Origin: Onthophagus taurus
Lineage: Eukaryota; Arthropoda; Insecta; Coleoptera; Scarabaeidae
Direction: 5' to 3'
Assembly (NCBI RefSeq): GCF_036711975.1
Contig: NC_091966.1
Coordinates: forward strand, 32,805,501 to 32,869,500
DNA length: 64,000 nt
Position 1 is the stretch's first letter. Every line of letters starts with the position of its first letter. The notes beneath the pieces are model-generated. The model was not told the origin of the DNA. It saw only the letters and a list, made by a program, of their open reading frames with translations, and did no database searches. Position numbers and translations under genes: made by a program. Below, piece after piece: positions 23,851 through 33,849 of this stretch.

Positions 23851-24745
23851 ATAATAGTACTTTTTGTTAAGATTTTCAGTAGTTTTATTCTAAGACATCA
23901 TCTGCCAATATAGATACATGGAAATTTTTGATGTAATTCGAATATTTATGCATTGAAAAGCAAAATGAAAAGAAAATTCTCGATACTATCAAATCCTGCT
24001 TTTCATAGTTACAGTAACTAATTTGCTATGGTTAGTGGTTATTTCTAATCTACAAATAATTCTGAAAAATATACCCAACTAACTTTGAAATTACTTTTTC
24101 ACTTACAGAATAAGACTTTTTCGAAAATATGATCTTGCATTAACGCTTTACATTGTAATTTGTGCTCGTATAATAAAAGTGCTTTTTAATTAATTAATCA
24201 TATAATATCCAATTTCCTACAAAAAACGTATTCATAAATTAGTTGCTTACCTGATTCTAAGAATCACAAATTCATAAAATGTTGTTCTATCACAATAATC
24301 GCATTTCTAAATTTGATATCATACTTTGTTTTTATGAAAGTTGTAAACTTGTATCAAATTTTACAAATATATTAAAAAACTTGTTCCCACAACATTCTTT
24401 GAAACATGTTCAATTTAAATTGAAATCATTTCACCCAGTGAATTAAATTTGCAAATGGAAACATCCAATCAATTCACGATTTATAGCCCTCTTTATAACC
24501 CATTCAGTTACAGATCAGGTTTCTATTCGTTTCTAAACGATTTAATTAAATCCATGTAAGCATTTGGTTAACAATTGTTATTAACACGTCGATGATTTAA
24601 TTTATTTAATAAAATCAATTTGAAATTTACTCAAGTTTACATGATTAGAATGCAATTTACCAAGTTATTTAACTGGAAAATAAGCTATCAACAGAGTTGG
24701 GTAGGAAAATCAATGCTAAAATGAATTAAGTCCTTTTTAGTTCTT
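23851..24745. other. AT-rich intergenic stretch
   Basis: No gene seen. This forms the 3' flank of THOC3. Confidence 0.4.
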
Positions 24746-24751
24746 TTTATT
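24746..24751 (-). promoter_or_regulatory. Polyadenylation signal AATAAA of THOC3
   Basis: AATAAA on the minus strand, 25 bp downstream of the THOC3 stop codon. Confidence 0.7.
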
Positions 24752-24775
24752 GATTTTTAAAAAAGATTAAAAAAA

Positions 24776-25858
24776 TTAATCGGAAGGAAATCCCCAAACT
24801 TTTAAACTTCCTGCATCTCTTTTTCTATCGTAAGTATCTTTATCATCACAAGCATAAGCTAATAAATACTGCGATGGATGCCAAGCTACTGTAAAAGTTG
24901 CCGCTTCAACTGTAATATCAGCGATTTTATCGCCTGTTTCAGTGAATCCTATATCAATAATTAAATCTTCTGAAGCAGAGGCTAGAAGTTGACCATCATG
25001 GCTAAAAGATATTGTTCGAACTGGCCAATCCATTCTGTAACATTAAAAATTATTTAAGAATTAAATTTACTAAAAATTAAAATTTTACCTAGTAAAAACT
25101 TTTTTACAAGCTAACTCATCAACGTCCCAAAGTGTTACCAAAGCATCTGCACTTCCCGTTGCAAAATATTTCCCAGTTGGATCAAATTCAATGCAAATAC
25201 AAGTCCCTGGGTGAGCATTTAGAATATGCTGAAGTTCCAAATCGGGATAACTAAGTATATGAATACATCCCTGTCCATTTGTTAAAAAGAATAAATCACT
25301 AGTATTATTCCAAGAGATTTCATTAACTTCAAAGTTGTATTGTTCTTCAGATTTAATTTTGTGCGTTCTTGCATCAATGAAAGTAACTAAATCTTCCTTA
25401 TTCCCAACTGCTATGGTATCTCCATTAGGAGCCCAGGTTATATTAATATTTTCTCCCTTTGTGGGTATTGTTGCAATACATTTTTGGATTCTTGAGTCCC
25501 ATATTCGAACAGATTTGTCACCACTTGCTGTACTTAGAAGATCTGGATGAGATTGGTGCCAACATAATTGGTCTACTGAACCACCGTGACCTTTAAAAGT
25601 CGTTTCTTTACTCTTAAAATTAAATAAAAATTAAATTAAATCTTATTAATTATAATTAATGATAATACATACCAAACGGTCTTTATCCAAAGTGTAAATA
25701 CAAACGGATTTATCAAAAGAACCGGAAGCGAGTCTTTTTCCATCGCAACTCCACCCCACCGAATGTACTTTAGAAGTATGTCCAGAATATTCTTTAGATT
25801 TATTATGAGATTGAAAATAATTTCGAAATTCTTCGATTTTATTGTTGTACATTTTCAA
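24776..25858 (-). CDS. THOC3: THO complex subunit 3 (WD40 protein)
   Basis: Three exons (25858-25673, 25612-25089, 25034-24776) joined by GT-AG introns of 60 and 54 bp give 322 codons plus stop, close to the usual THOC3 length. THOC3 is a WD40 beta-propeller subunit of the nuclear THO/TREX complex, which couples transcription to mRNA export. Family landmarks are clear: EYSGHTSKVHSVGWSCDGKR and ASGSFDKSV near the N-terminus, HGGSVDQLCWH, ASGDKSVRIWD, GENINITWAPNG, FATGSADALVTLWDVDEL, DWPVRTISFSHDG, ASASEDLIIDI and FTVAWHP. The first intron is in phase 0; the second splits an Arg codon. The start is the first ATG of the exon. No frame damage was seen, so it is likely functional. It is head to head with the gene at 26001. 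Confidence 0.95.
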
Positions 25859-26000
25859 AAATTAATCTTAACCTCACTTTTTCACGTTTGTCGCTTTTCA
25901 AAACATCAACAAAACTAACCTCACTTTTAATTATTATCAAATTAAATATTTAATTATAAACAAATTTATAATAAAAAAAACGTTTCTTTTCTTAATTAAT
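25859..26000. promoter_or_regulatory. 142-bp bidirectional promoter region
   Basis: This is the entire gap between the start codons of THOC3 (minus) and the SWSAP1-like gene (plus). It is AT-rich with no clear TATA arrangement. Both 5'UTRs and core promoters must fit inside it or overlap the neighbouring gene. Confidence 0.6.
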
Positions 26001-26601
26001 ATGAATTCTAATAAATTAGAGTCAATTTTAGTTTGTGATAACGATATTGTTGGATTATTTAAGGTTAAGTTGTCATTAATCAGATTTAATAATTAATTTA
26101 TTTTATTACAATAGATTGCTCTTAAATTGGTTGAAAGTGGAAAATACGTATGGTTCATTTCACCAGAACCAATTACGAGTCTCCCTAAAAACGTAACACC
26201 TTCAACTAAAGAAGTATTAAAATTTTTAACTCTTTTGTAGGTTATGTTTAATTTATTTATTTTTTTTATTAATTTTGTTTAATTTTAGGTACTTTAAAGA
26301 CACTAGAGAGCTTTTAAAGCATTTTAATAGTATCCAAACTTGGTTTAGGATACCTGAATTAATTATTATAATCGATTTTCATCATTATTTAGATTGTGAA
26401 AATAATGATTATAATCCAACAGAAAGTGCTTTTCTTTGTGCTTCATTTCTAGACGCTGGCAATGCATGCATAAAAAAATTAAATAAATCCGTCTATTTAA
26501 TAGCCTCATTAGACTTAGATAAATGTAAAAATAAAAATGTACAAATTTTATTAGATTTATATTTTAATAAGATATCAAATACTTCGGAGATAAACATATA
26601 A
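26001..26601 (+). CDS. SWSAP1-like RecA-fold protein (tentative)
   Basis: Exons 26001-26063, 26115-26236 and 26289-26601 (introns 51 and 52 bp, GT-AG) give 165 codons plus stop. The second donor must be GTAGGT at 26237, because splicing 4 bp later would create an in-frame TAG. The protein has ILVCDNDIVGLFK where a Walker A loop would be, then a beta-strand-like KYVWFISPEPITSLPKNV, STKEVLKFL, a Walker-B-like PELIIIIDFHHYL and a helical end. This order resembles ATPase SWSAP1, a Rad51-paralogue-like partner of SWIM-domain proteins in recombination, but shorter (human 229 aa) and without a proper GxxxxGK[ST]. Gene structure is well supported. Function is a guess from pattern. Confidence 0.6.
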
Positions 26602-26622
26602 ATTATTTTTACAAATTTCTTT

Positions 26623-26628
26623 TTTATT
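26623..26628 (-). promoter_or_regulatory. Polyadenylation signal overlapping the MED27 stop codon
   Basis: AATAAA on the minus strand shares bases with the TAA stop of MED27, so the MED27 3'UTR is probably only 15-30 nt and ends in or near the last codons of the converging gene. Confidence 0.65.
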
Positions 26629-27707
26629 TGCATTCATCATGGCATGGTTCCAAAGTCCTTAAATCCCTCCAAGTTGGTGGTAAGCACCCATACAAATGGT
26701 TGCCACATTTTTTGCAAGGATGGCTAAATAAGGTTATGTAACTATGAAGCCAATGCTGAAATTTTCATGTAATTAATTTATTAAACCTTTAAAGAATAAT
26801 TTTTTTTACCATGTATGATTTAATAGCTAACTCCGGCATATTTGGGGCATAAAAATGGCACATAGCGGCGTGACTATTCTCAGTAACTTTCCTAAAAACT
26901 ATGTATCTAGATTCAGTCCAAATATCGTTTGATTCCGTTTGAGCTTTAACCATAATCCATTCAATCATAAGGCCTTTAAAAGCTATTATTGCTTTTAAAA
27001 CTCGCCCCAAAGTCACTTGAATCATGGGATTTATCGCAAAAGGCCTTGAAAATGTTATATTCATATCAGTAAATAATCTATCAATAGCTAAAATATGATT
27101 TTCGATAACTCTATAAATGAAAACGGATTAATTTTTATGAATTATTTCATTTAAATAAGATTTACTCAGGTTGGACGTTGTGAGTACTCGTTTGAGGTTT
27201 TCTCCTTTTCGTTGTACTAAAAGTCTTGTAAGTTTTTTGTATCGCATACCCCGGTAAAATATTACCAGCAACAGAACTATATTCGCGTATCTTATCAGTC
27301 CATTTATAACTATTAACTAATTGTCCATACAAAGCTTGTCGTTCTTGAGTAGTCTCTTGACTTAAATGAGTTGTATTCCCCAAATTAAATGGACCCGGAG
27401 GTGGCGTTAAGTTTGAAACTGCATTTTCTACATCTCTAAAATCAATTCATAAGAAACAAATTAAAAAAAAATCAATTATTAAATATTTTGAAAAACCTAA
27501 CCTAAGATTATTGTTGACAGTTGTCAATAAAACTTGGAGTTCCGAAATAAATTTAATATCTTTTCCTTCTTCACCATGATCTGCTCTTAAACCATTACTT
27601 ACTGTTTCGAAAACCGAACCAACGTTTGATCTAAGCACTTTAATTGCATTTAAAGCTGCATATAATTGCTCTAAATCGCGATCCATTGCTTTGCTTGTTT
27701 TATTCAA
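26624..27707 (-). CDS. MED27: Mediator complex subunit 27
   Basis: Four exons (27707-27502, 27435-27166, 27110-26810, 26755-26624) joined by 66-, 55- and 54-bp GT-AG introns give 302 codons plus stop; human MED27 is 311. MED27 is a tail/upper-tail subunit of nuclear Mediator, linking transcription factors to RNA polymerase II. Matches to the family include LNAIKVLRSNVGSVFETV at the N-terminus, QLVNSYKWTDKIREY, KRRKPQ, ITFSRPF, VTLGRVLKAIIAFKGL, DIWTESRYIVFRKVT, LHSYITLFSHPCKKCG and LPPTWRDLRTLEPCHDEC. The last two hold the C-terminal zinc-binding Cys/His cluster, intact here. Two ATGs (27707 and 27686) are possible; the first is taken. No damage is seen. It converges on the SWSAP1-like gene. 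Confidence 0.95.
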
Positions 27708-28027
27708 GGCCGAAAAGCTTATTGTACCAGGTTAGTTTATCCTCACAAGTTGCGAAGTAGTTTAAGTTGCAGTGTTTTATTTAGATTGTTTAACACTCAA
27801 TTGAATTAAAACGTTTTAATCTTTTATGTTCTAAAATACATCGTTACTTTGCGTCACTTTTGGTTGCCAACATGGCAGAGTTTACATTCAAAATTATATA
27901 CATCCAAGTTATGCAACACAAATTACAAAATCTAATACATTTTAATTTTAATACAATAATGTTGAGCTGGCCTAAGTCAACATTAAACAAGGGTTGTGCT
28001 TTTTTGGTGTTTTTCTATTGTGTGGTA
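27708..28027. other. Upstream region of MED27
   Basis: Contains the likely MED27 promoter (minus strand). No other gene is supported; the frame starting at 27860 has no known motif. Confidence 0.4.
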
Positions 28028-28159
28028 GAAAAAACTAGTGGTGCGTACGAGAGTTTCGTTTTCGAGACCAGATCTCGTCTGGAGTCTCGTGCATGAGGTC
28101 TTGCGTCTCGTACGAGAGTCTCGCAGGTAAGTATTTCTGCAAATAATATCTCCAACATT

Positions 28160-29461
28160 TCTCTAAATATTTTCGTATCTACAGGCAGAAATTCCAGTAA
28201 TGATATATTGAAAGTATCTCTTGAAGGTAAACATGGACTTGGTACATTGTGTCAAAATGTTGTTGATTTAAAACCATATGCTCTTGAGGACAAAGAATGG
28301 ATACTGCTAGAAGAAGCGCATACAAGGGCGTCGCCAGTCAGTGGGCTAGGGGGGGCAGGACAAAAAAATTGAATAAAAAACACCAAATTGGTCAACCAGA
28401 TTATTAATAAAGTATCAAAGTTCTCAAAAATATGCTTCCTATACACACTCATCATGGGAAGACCATTGAGACGACATTCTGCCATAGTGCTTCTAAGCCA
28501 TGTTAAGTTTATGTTATTATTATGTAAGTTTTAAAGCTTTTTTATATTTTCTGCGTAGGATTGCTTGCACACCACCTTCTAAACCGACACATTTGTCCGG
28601 ATCAAGATCTTCTTCTGCCAAAAACTCATCTATTGCTTTTGCAATACATTTCGCATCCAAAGCATCAAGCTTGACGAATTCGACTAATACTTCTTGAATT
28701 TCCTTGGTTTCCTGATCAAAATATGACATCCCAATCGATAGTTGTTCAGTACTCGAGATGTATATTTATTGTGTTTTAATTTTTTTTTTGAATCTGTTCT
28801 AGGGGACCAATATACTAATAAGTGATATTGAGAACAAAATATTTGCATGGGACCGAAAGGCAGATCGAAACGCTGTCGAAAAGCAACTTATTGTTAGTTT
28901 TCAGGCTGCGAGATACAAAATATTAAAGTATTATCGTAAAACTAATTAGATTTATGCTGCAGTTTTAGTTCTCGATCCGCGGCATAAGATAGAAGTTTTT
29001 GAAATGACAAGATGGAGCAAAGAATTAAAAGAGACTTCGATTCAGAAATTTGAAGATGTATACAAAGCCTATTTCCATCAATCAGACGGCCAACGTTCGA
29101 AAGTAACGGCATTGGAGGAACCAGAAAATTCTAGAGTGAAAAAATGTTTTGTATGCAGTGAATCCTACGCCTTCCGAAAGAGAATGGATACAGGAGCTTC
29201 AAAAATATTATTCTATGCCTCGGTGTATTACAATGGTGGAAAATTCATGCTTCTGAATTTTCTATTTTAAGTTTAATGGCACGAGATTTCTTAAGCATAC
29301 CTTCTACTTCAGTCCCGGCGGAAAGATTATTCTCAGGTGCTGCATTAACTATAAGAAAACATCAAAATCGCCTTAATAATAAATCTGCACGATGTTTGTT
29401 ATTCCTAAACGATTGGGTGAAAAACAAAATCATTTGCGACCAACACGGCCGAGGGCTGTAA
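28160..29461 (+). pseudogene. hAT transposase pseudogene inside the 28036-29623 element
   Basis: Segments in several frames: about 28190-28310 gives LCQNVVDLKPYALEDKEW and LLEEAH (mid-transposase). After the nested insert, about 28960-29100 gives VLDPRHKIEVFE and a W-x-x-x-LK block. The end at 29276-29461 gives FLSIPSTSVPAERLFSGA and RLNNKSARCLLFLNDW, the C-terminal dimerisation domain with its ERLFS motif. Frameshifts near 29250 and the nested insert make it inactive. Confidence 0.88.
28318..28740 (-). mobile_element. Nested, internally deleted second hAT derivative
   Basis: On the minus strand, 28729-28520 reads IQEVLVEFVKLDALDA...FLAEEDLDPDKCVG (central part of a ZNF862/ZMYM-like hAT transposase). 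It is followed almost directly by WLRSTMAECRLNGLPMMSV (28490-28430), the extreme C-terminus. The middle of the gene is missing. The left edge GGGCGTCGCCAGTCAGTGGG followed by a G-run resembles the terminus of such elements. It splits the host hAT at codons for LLEEAH. Confidence 0.7.
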
Positions 29462-29631
29462 TTCTCTCTTCCGACTCTTACATTATAGCAAGTATTTAAG
29501 TATTCCTTATTGCACTAAAACAATAAAATCATGTATGACGAGATTTCAATACTTTTATGAGACTCTTGTACAAGAAACAAGACTTTATGAAAATCTCGTC
29601 TCGTTGGTCGTTGCGAACCACTAGAAAAAAC

Positions 29632-30184
29632 ATATTTTTGACTTTATAGCTAAGATAACCACATGAAATTAGGCTCCTTTTTGGATAATGCAACAAACGT
29701 TGTTTTACAGTCCTGAACTCAAAGCTATTGTCTTCTCTACCTCAGTTTCTATCGGTGGTTTTAACGTTCATCTCCTTTAAATTCTATCTAACACTTTTAT
29801 TGATGTTGCCTTTGAAACAGTTCGATATCGAATGTTTCGACTTTGTATTAATATAGTGACCATGACCAATATTGTGCCTATGCTTCATTCTTTTGCTCCT
29901 ACTGCACATCCAGAGGTAATAATATGACTTTCTACAGGTTCTACTCTCGTTATCTTAGAGTACTCCCAGTTGAAGCAGGTTCTGGTTCTTGAGAATATAT
30001 ATTCTAAATTTATTGCTAAAAACGATGTGTATTAAAAATTCCCTTTTCGGCCCCTGCGGCAAATCTGGAGATGCGAGTAGTCATAGAGTGTGCTAGAGGA
30101 TCTACTCGAATTATCTAAGGTAGTTCCAGGGTACTGCAGTTTCTACTTCTTGAGAAAATAAAACCTAAGTTTACTCTTAAAAAT
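29632..30184. other. Intergenic stretch between hAT and LINE remnants
   Basis: No supportable feature. It may include decayed LINE sequence in its second half. Confidence 0.35.
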
Positions 30185-30870
30185 AGTTATGCTTAATTCT
30201 CGATACTAGATTGTACTGCCTGAACGGCAGTCCTGGATCGAAAATGAAAATTCTCTGGTTCAGGCAGATATTTGCATGTTCACAGATAGATGAAAAACGC
30301 CGGAAGGGTTCGGGACAGGAGTATACTGCCAGACACTTGGGATTAAGCAAGCTTACCGCCTATAATACATATAGCCTATAGATATCGGTGCTAAATTCCT
30401 TCTTGAGAGAGGAGTGAAGAATATGACTATTTTTCTCAGACAGTCAAGCCGCCCTCTGGTTAATGACTATAAAAGAACTTTAAATACACTGAGTCGTGAT
30501 AACAGAGTTTCGCTGATCTGGGTCCCAGGTCACTCTGGGGTTGCTGACAATGAAGCGGCAGATGAGCAACACGAGAAGGCTGCACTAAACCGTTTGTGGG
30601 GCCAGAGCCAGCAGTTGGTATATCATTTGCGATGGCCAAACATAGGACTCTGGGCTGAAGAGAGACTTCGCCTACTGTGAACCAGTTCTCCTGGAATGGG
30701 ACACGCTAAGTTGTTTTAACATCGCCACTGTCAAATCCGGGAATATTTTAGGACTTGCTCGTAGCAATATTAAAGTTCTAATGGGGTTCTTTACTGGGCA
30801 CTGCCGATTAAAGACACACCTCAACTTGTTGGATCTAGCCGACTATGTGCGAAGGACGAAGAGAGGTTGA
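30185..30870 (+). pseudogene. Non-LTR retrotransposon RNase H / C-terminal remnant
   Basis: Reading in mixed frames: ADICMFTD (first RNase H Asp region, usually FTDGS), EGFGTGVY, then FSDSQAAL at about 30430, NRVSLIWVPGHSGVADNEAAD (RNase H end), and LGLARSNIKVLMGFFTGHCRLKTHL, the Cys-His tail. This order is typical of Jockey/I/R1-type LINEs with RNase H. Several frame changes and an upstream truncation make it dead. Confidence 0.85.
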
Positions 30871-31249
30871 GCAAGTTTTATAACTAATACTTTATTTGTG
30901 TAAATAAGAATTTACATTCTTTTCCACTCGTCATTTGGTTACATGTCGTTCGATTTGTCACAAGTCACTTACAAATAAACACAAAAGCCAATTCGAAATA
31001 TTGGCGGAGTACATAAGACACAGACAAACTACTTATACTAAAAAATTTCAAACTTTAGATAAAGGAATGACACGCGATGGCAATCTGACGGTTACGTTTT
31101 ACTGTGTAGAAATTCCTGTACACTGTAGAATGCGCGACCCATTAGAATAGCAGTGACCCGTCTTATGAAAGTCCCCAGTGGGAGCTCGCTTATGAGTTCT
31201 GGTAATTCGTTAAATAATTTTAGACCATAATAACTTTTTGCCGTTCTGC
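30871..31249. other. Unassigned stretch
   Basis: A 71-codon frame at 30935-31150 has no recognisable motif. The stretch separates the plus-strand LINE remnant from the minus-strand hAT fragment. Confidence 0.35.
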
Positions 31250-31717
31250 ACTTGTTGATTCTATGAAACTTTGGTACAATTGCGTTGTTGTTTCTGGTGT
31301 TATATTCTATTAGTATCTATTAGTATATTGATACATATAACCACCATAGGTAATTTGACGTACTGCCCTCCTCCGAGTTTCTTGGAAAGTATTTGAAAAT
31401 TGACTAGTAATTTATGCACTTCTTCTAGCAGTATCCATTTTTCGTTCTCAAGAGCATATGGTTTTAAATCAACAACATTTTGACACAATGCACCAAGTTC
31501 ATGTCTACCGTCAAGAGGTACTTTCAACATATCATTACTGGAATTCCAGCGTGAAGATACGAATATATTTACAGAAATATTGCAGATATTATTTGCAGAA
31601 ATACTTACCTGCGAGACTCTCGTACGAGACCAATGAAAGTCTCGTCTTGTCTTGTCCGAGTATTGTCTCGAAAACGAGACGAGACTCTTGAAAACGAGAC
31701 TCTCGTAGGCACCACTA
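31250..31717 (-). mobile_element. Second copy of the same hAT family, 5' part only
   Basis: ACCACTA at 31711-31717 is the inverted start of the same TIR as at 28036, followed inwards by the same TCTCGTACGAGA-rich subterminal DNA. The minus-strand frame 31530-31300 encodes LCQNVVDLKPYALENEKW, LVNFQILSKKLGGGQYVKLP, and extends past the point where the 28-kb copy is interrupted. The 3' half is missing. It sits inside a LINE remnant; the target side reads CAGGTCAC. Confidence 0.85.
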
Positions 31718-32060
31718 GTGACCTGGCGCCCAAATCAGAGAAACTCTGTTATCACAACTCAGTGTGACCCCTTCCAGCATTTTTGATCCATCTGTGAATA
31801 AGCAAATATCTGCCTGAACCAAAGAATTTACGTTTTCAATCCAGGACTACCGTTCAGGCAGTACAATCTGGTATGCTGATAGCATATCAATGTCGTCAGA
31901 TTTGACAATATCAGTGCTTATAGTGTCTTTCGCAGCCCATTGGTAATACATGTCGGAGCAGTTTTGAGCATATTGCTTAAACCTGTAAAGGGCAGTTCTA
32001 GCCACCTCTATGTGCAAATGCAAAGGAGATAGACCAATCAGAAAATTCATTAATAGAGTT
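31718..32060 (-). pseudogene. RNase-H LINE remnant, host of the hAT fragment
   Basis: The minus strand reads IGLSPLHLHIEVA (32045-32000, the connector before RNase H), then the FTDGSK-like region and, after an internal deletion, RVSLIWAPGH, where the hAT begins. It is a second copy of the element at 30185-30870, in opposite orientation and with different deletions. Confidence 0.78.
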
Positions 32061-32077
32061 GGCGTTGTGCTTATCGC

Positions 32078-32100
32078 ACTTCTATATATATATATATAGA
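32078..32100. repeat. (TA)n microsatellite
   Basis: A short run of alternating T and A. Confidence 0.8.
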
Positions 32101-32540
32101 ACAGAAGACAATATATTTGGACTGTGCCAATATCTATTGAATCAATAAACAGTACTGGCCAATAAATAATTCTGTATCTCTTAGTTGCTCTAGATAAAGC
32201 AAAGTTTATATGTGATTTTGATAATTAACCTTAATTTCGTTAAAATTAAGCAAAATTATTTCTTAAACGACGCAAAACCGCAAGTAGAAATTAATAACAT
32301 CCATTATTTCAACTTAATTTATTGAGTTTTGTTTTAAGGAGGTTAATTTGATGTGGCGACATCTGTTGGCAACATTATAAAAGATTTATAATTCAATTTT
32401 GAAAATGAAATCTTAATTTATTATTAAATTTAATTCTGAATATTGAATTGTTTTAATGAATAGTTTATAAATAATACAGAAAGTTATAAATATTTTTAAA
32501 GTAGGATGAACGGATGTGGTTTTAGTAGACGGGAATAGGA
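32101..32540. other. AT-rich stretch upstream of the lysozyme gene
   Basis: No gene or repeat seen. Confidence 0.35.
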
Positions 32541-32584
32541 GATAAGGTAAAACCTGTTAAAGTGGGGATTCTGGTTGTATAAAA
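32541..32584 (+). promoter_or_regulatory. GATA + kappaB-like sites and TATA box of the lysozyme gene
   Basis: GATAAG (32541-32546), then GGGGATTCTG (32564-32573; eight of ten bases of the Rel/NF-kappaB consensus GGGRNNYYCC), then TATAAAAA (32578-32585). The start codon is at 32759, leaving a 5'UTR of about 150 nt. Paired GATA and kappaB sites are common in immune-inducible insect promoters. Site function is inference. Confidence 0.45.
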
Positions 32585-32758
32585 ACAGAAAGATCAGTTC
32601 TCATTTACTCTATTAAAGTAGTCCGGTTTGAAATCCAGTTATGATGACCGCGAATTTTTAAGAGATACTCACGTGGAGACGGTGCCGCTTTCATTTCTAA
32701 TTTCTCTTAAGTTTTTATCTTGAGTTTGGTGTTTTCAAATCTTGTACTTTAAAGAACA

Positions 32759-33741
32759 ATGAGTGTTAAAAATTTATTTCTTTTTGTTGTGCTTTTGAAT
32801 TTTTACCAGGAAGTATTTTTACAAGGTAAGTAAATGGTCTAATTTCACGGACAAGACATTTTTAAGCTATTGTTGTTTCTAATATTTTGTCGCAGTGGAT
32901 TTCGACTTGTATTAATTTTAAAGTATAATTTTTATATGGTTGTCGTGGGCGGTTTTAAAACTGCCCGGATTTCCTTTTCGGTTTCTTTGGAACAATAAGG
33001 TTTTTTGTTATTATACTTGATTCTTTATTGCCTTTGGCCTGGTAATTCCAGTTTAGATACAGGATATGATATCATGGTCCATACACAAAAAAGAATATTA
33101 ACAAAGATTAATGATAATTTTTTTGCTTATCCTTTTCTTCTTATACATGTTTTTTTTTAGATATCTTCGTAAGTAATTTAGACGATAAATGCCTTCGATG
33201 TTTATGTGTCGCATCCTCAAATTGTGATATTAATTTTCCATGTACAGATGGTTTTTGTGGACCTTATTTACTTAGTAAACCATATTATGATGATGCCACT
33301 AAAGGTCGAGATATGGATCCGACAAAAAAAGGTAAATTTATGTAACGTAAATACAAATTATTGTTAACCGTGAAACAATAAATTGTACTCCTTCATCAAT
33401 AAATATCGTCTACCTAATTATAAAAAGATTCCTTTATGTTTCATCAATTCAAATCTTGAGAAAAATAATCATCATAGAGGTTTTTCTTTAATTTTATATT
33501 ATTAATATTTATGACATTTTTTTCAGCATTTGAGAAATGTGCATTAGATTACACTTGTGCGAAAAAAATTGTTAAATACTACGTAGCAAGATTTGCAAAG
33601 GATTGTAATAAAGATGGTGTTACTGATTGTACCGATTATGCAATGATTAACTTTAATGGTGGTTATGGATGTGAATTGGATTTGTTTAGGAGTGCTTATG
33701 GTAGACAATATGCCGAGAGATATTATAATTGTTCTATTTGA
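32759..33741 (+). CDS. i-type (destabilase-like) lysozyme, probable non-muramidase
   Basis: Exons 32759-32825, 33161-33331 and 33527-33741 (introns 335 and 195 bp, GT-AG, both phase 1) give 150 codons plus stop. The first exon encodes a signal peptide (MSVKNLFLFVVLLNFY...), so the protein is secreted. The mature part has 12 cysteines in the family pattern: CLRCLC, CDINFPC, GFCGPYLLS, then FEKCALDYTCAKKIVKYYV, FAKDCNKDGVTDCTDYAMIN, GGYGC. Active invertebrate lysozymes have Glu two residues after the CxxCxC cluster plus an Asp in RMDVGS. Here the Glu position is Ser (CLCVASSNC) and the Asp segment is shortened to CTDGFCG, so cell-wall hydrolysis is unlikely. A defence, isopeptidase or binding role is possible but not shown. 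Confidence 0.93.
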
Positions 33742-33826
33742 AGTGAGAAGTGTCTAAACATGTCATTAAGATCTAAAATTTTATGTATTAATATTTATTT
33801 TTATTAATTATGACTTTAATTTTTTA

Positions 33827-33832
33827 AATAAA
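33827..33832 (+). promoter_or_regulatory. Polyadenylation signal AATAAA of the lysozyme gene
   Basis: AATAAA 86 bp after the stop codon, followed by a T-run. Confidence 0.75.
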
Positions 33833-33849
33833 TTTTTTTTTTTAAGAAT

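Larger units (their letters stand above)
28036..29623 (+). mobile_element. hAT element with perfect 8-bp TSD
   Basis: The element starts TAGTGGTGCGTACGAG and ends with the inverted CGTTGCGAACCACTA. GAAAAAAC flanks it at 28028-28035 and 29624-29631, an exact 8-bp duplication as expected for hAT. The subterminal 60-100 bp at each end are packed with TCTCGT/ACGAGA repeats. Inside are decayed transposase segments and a nested second hAT derivative (about 28318-28740). Confidence 0.95.
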
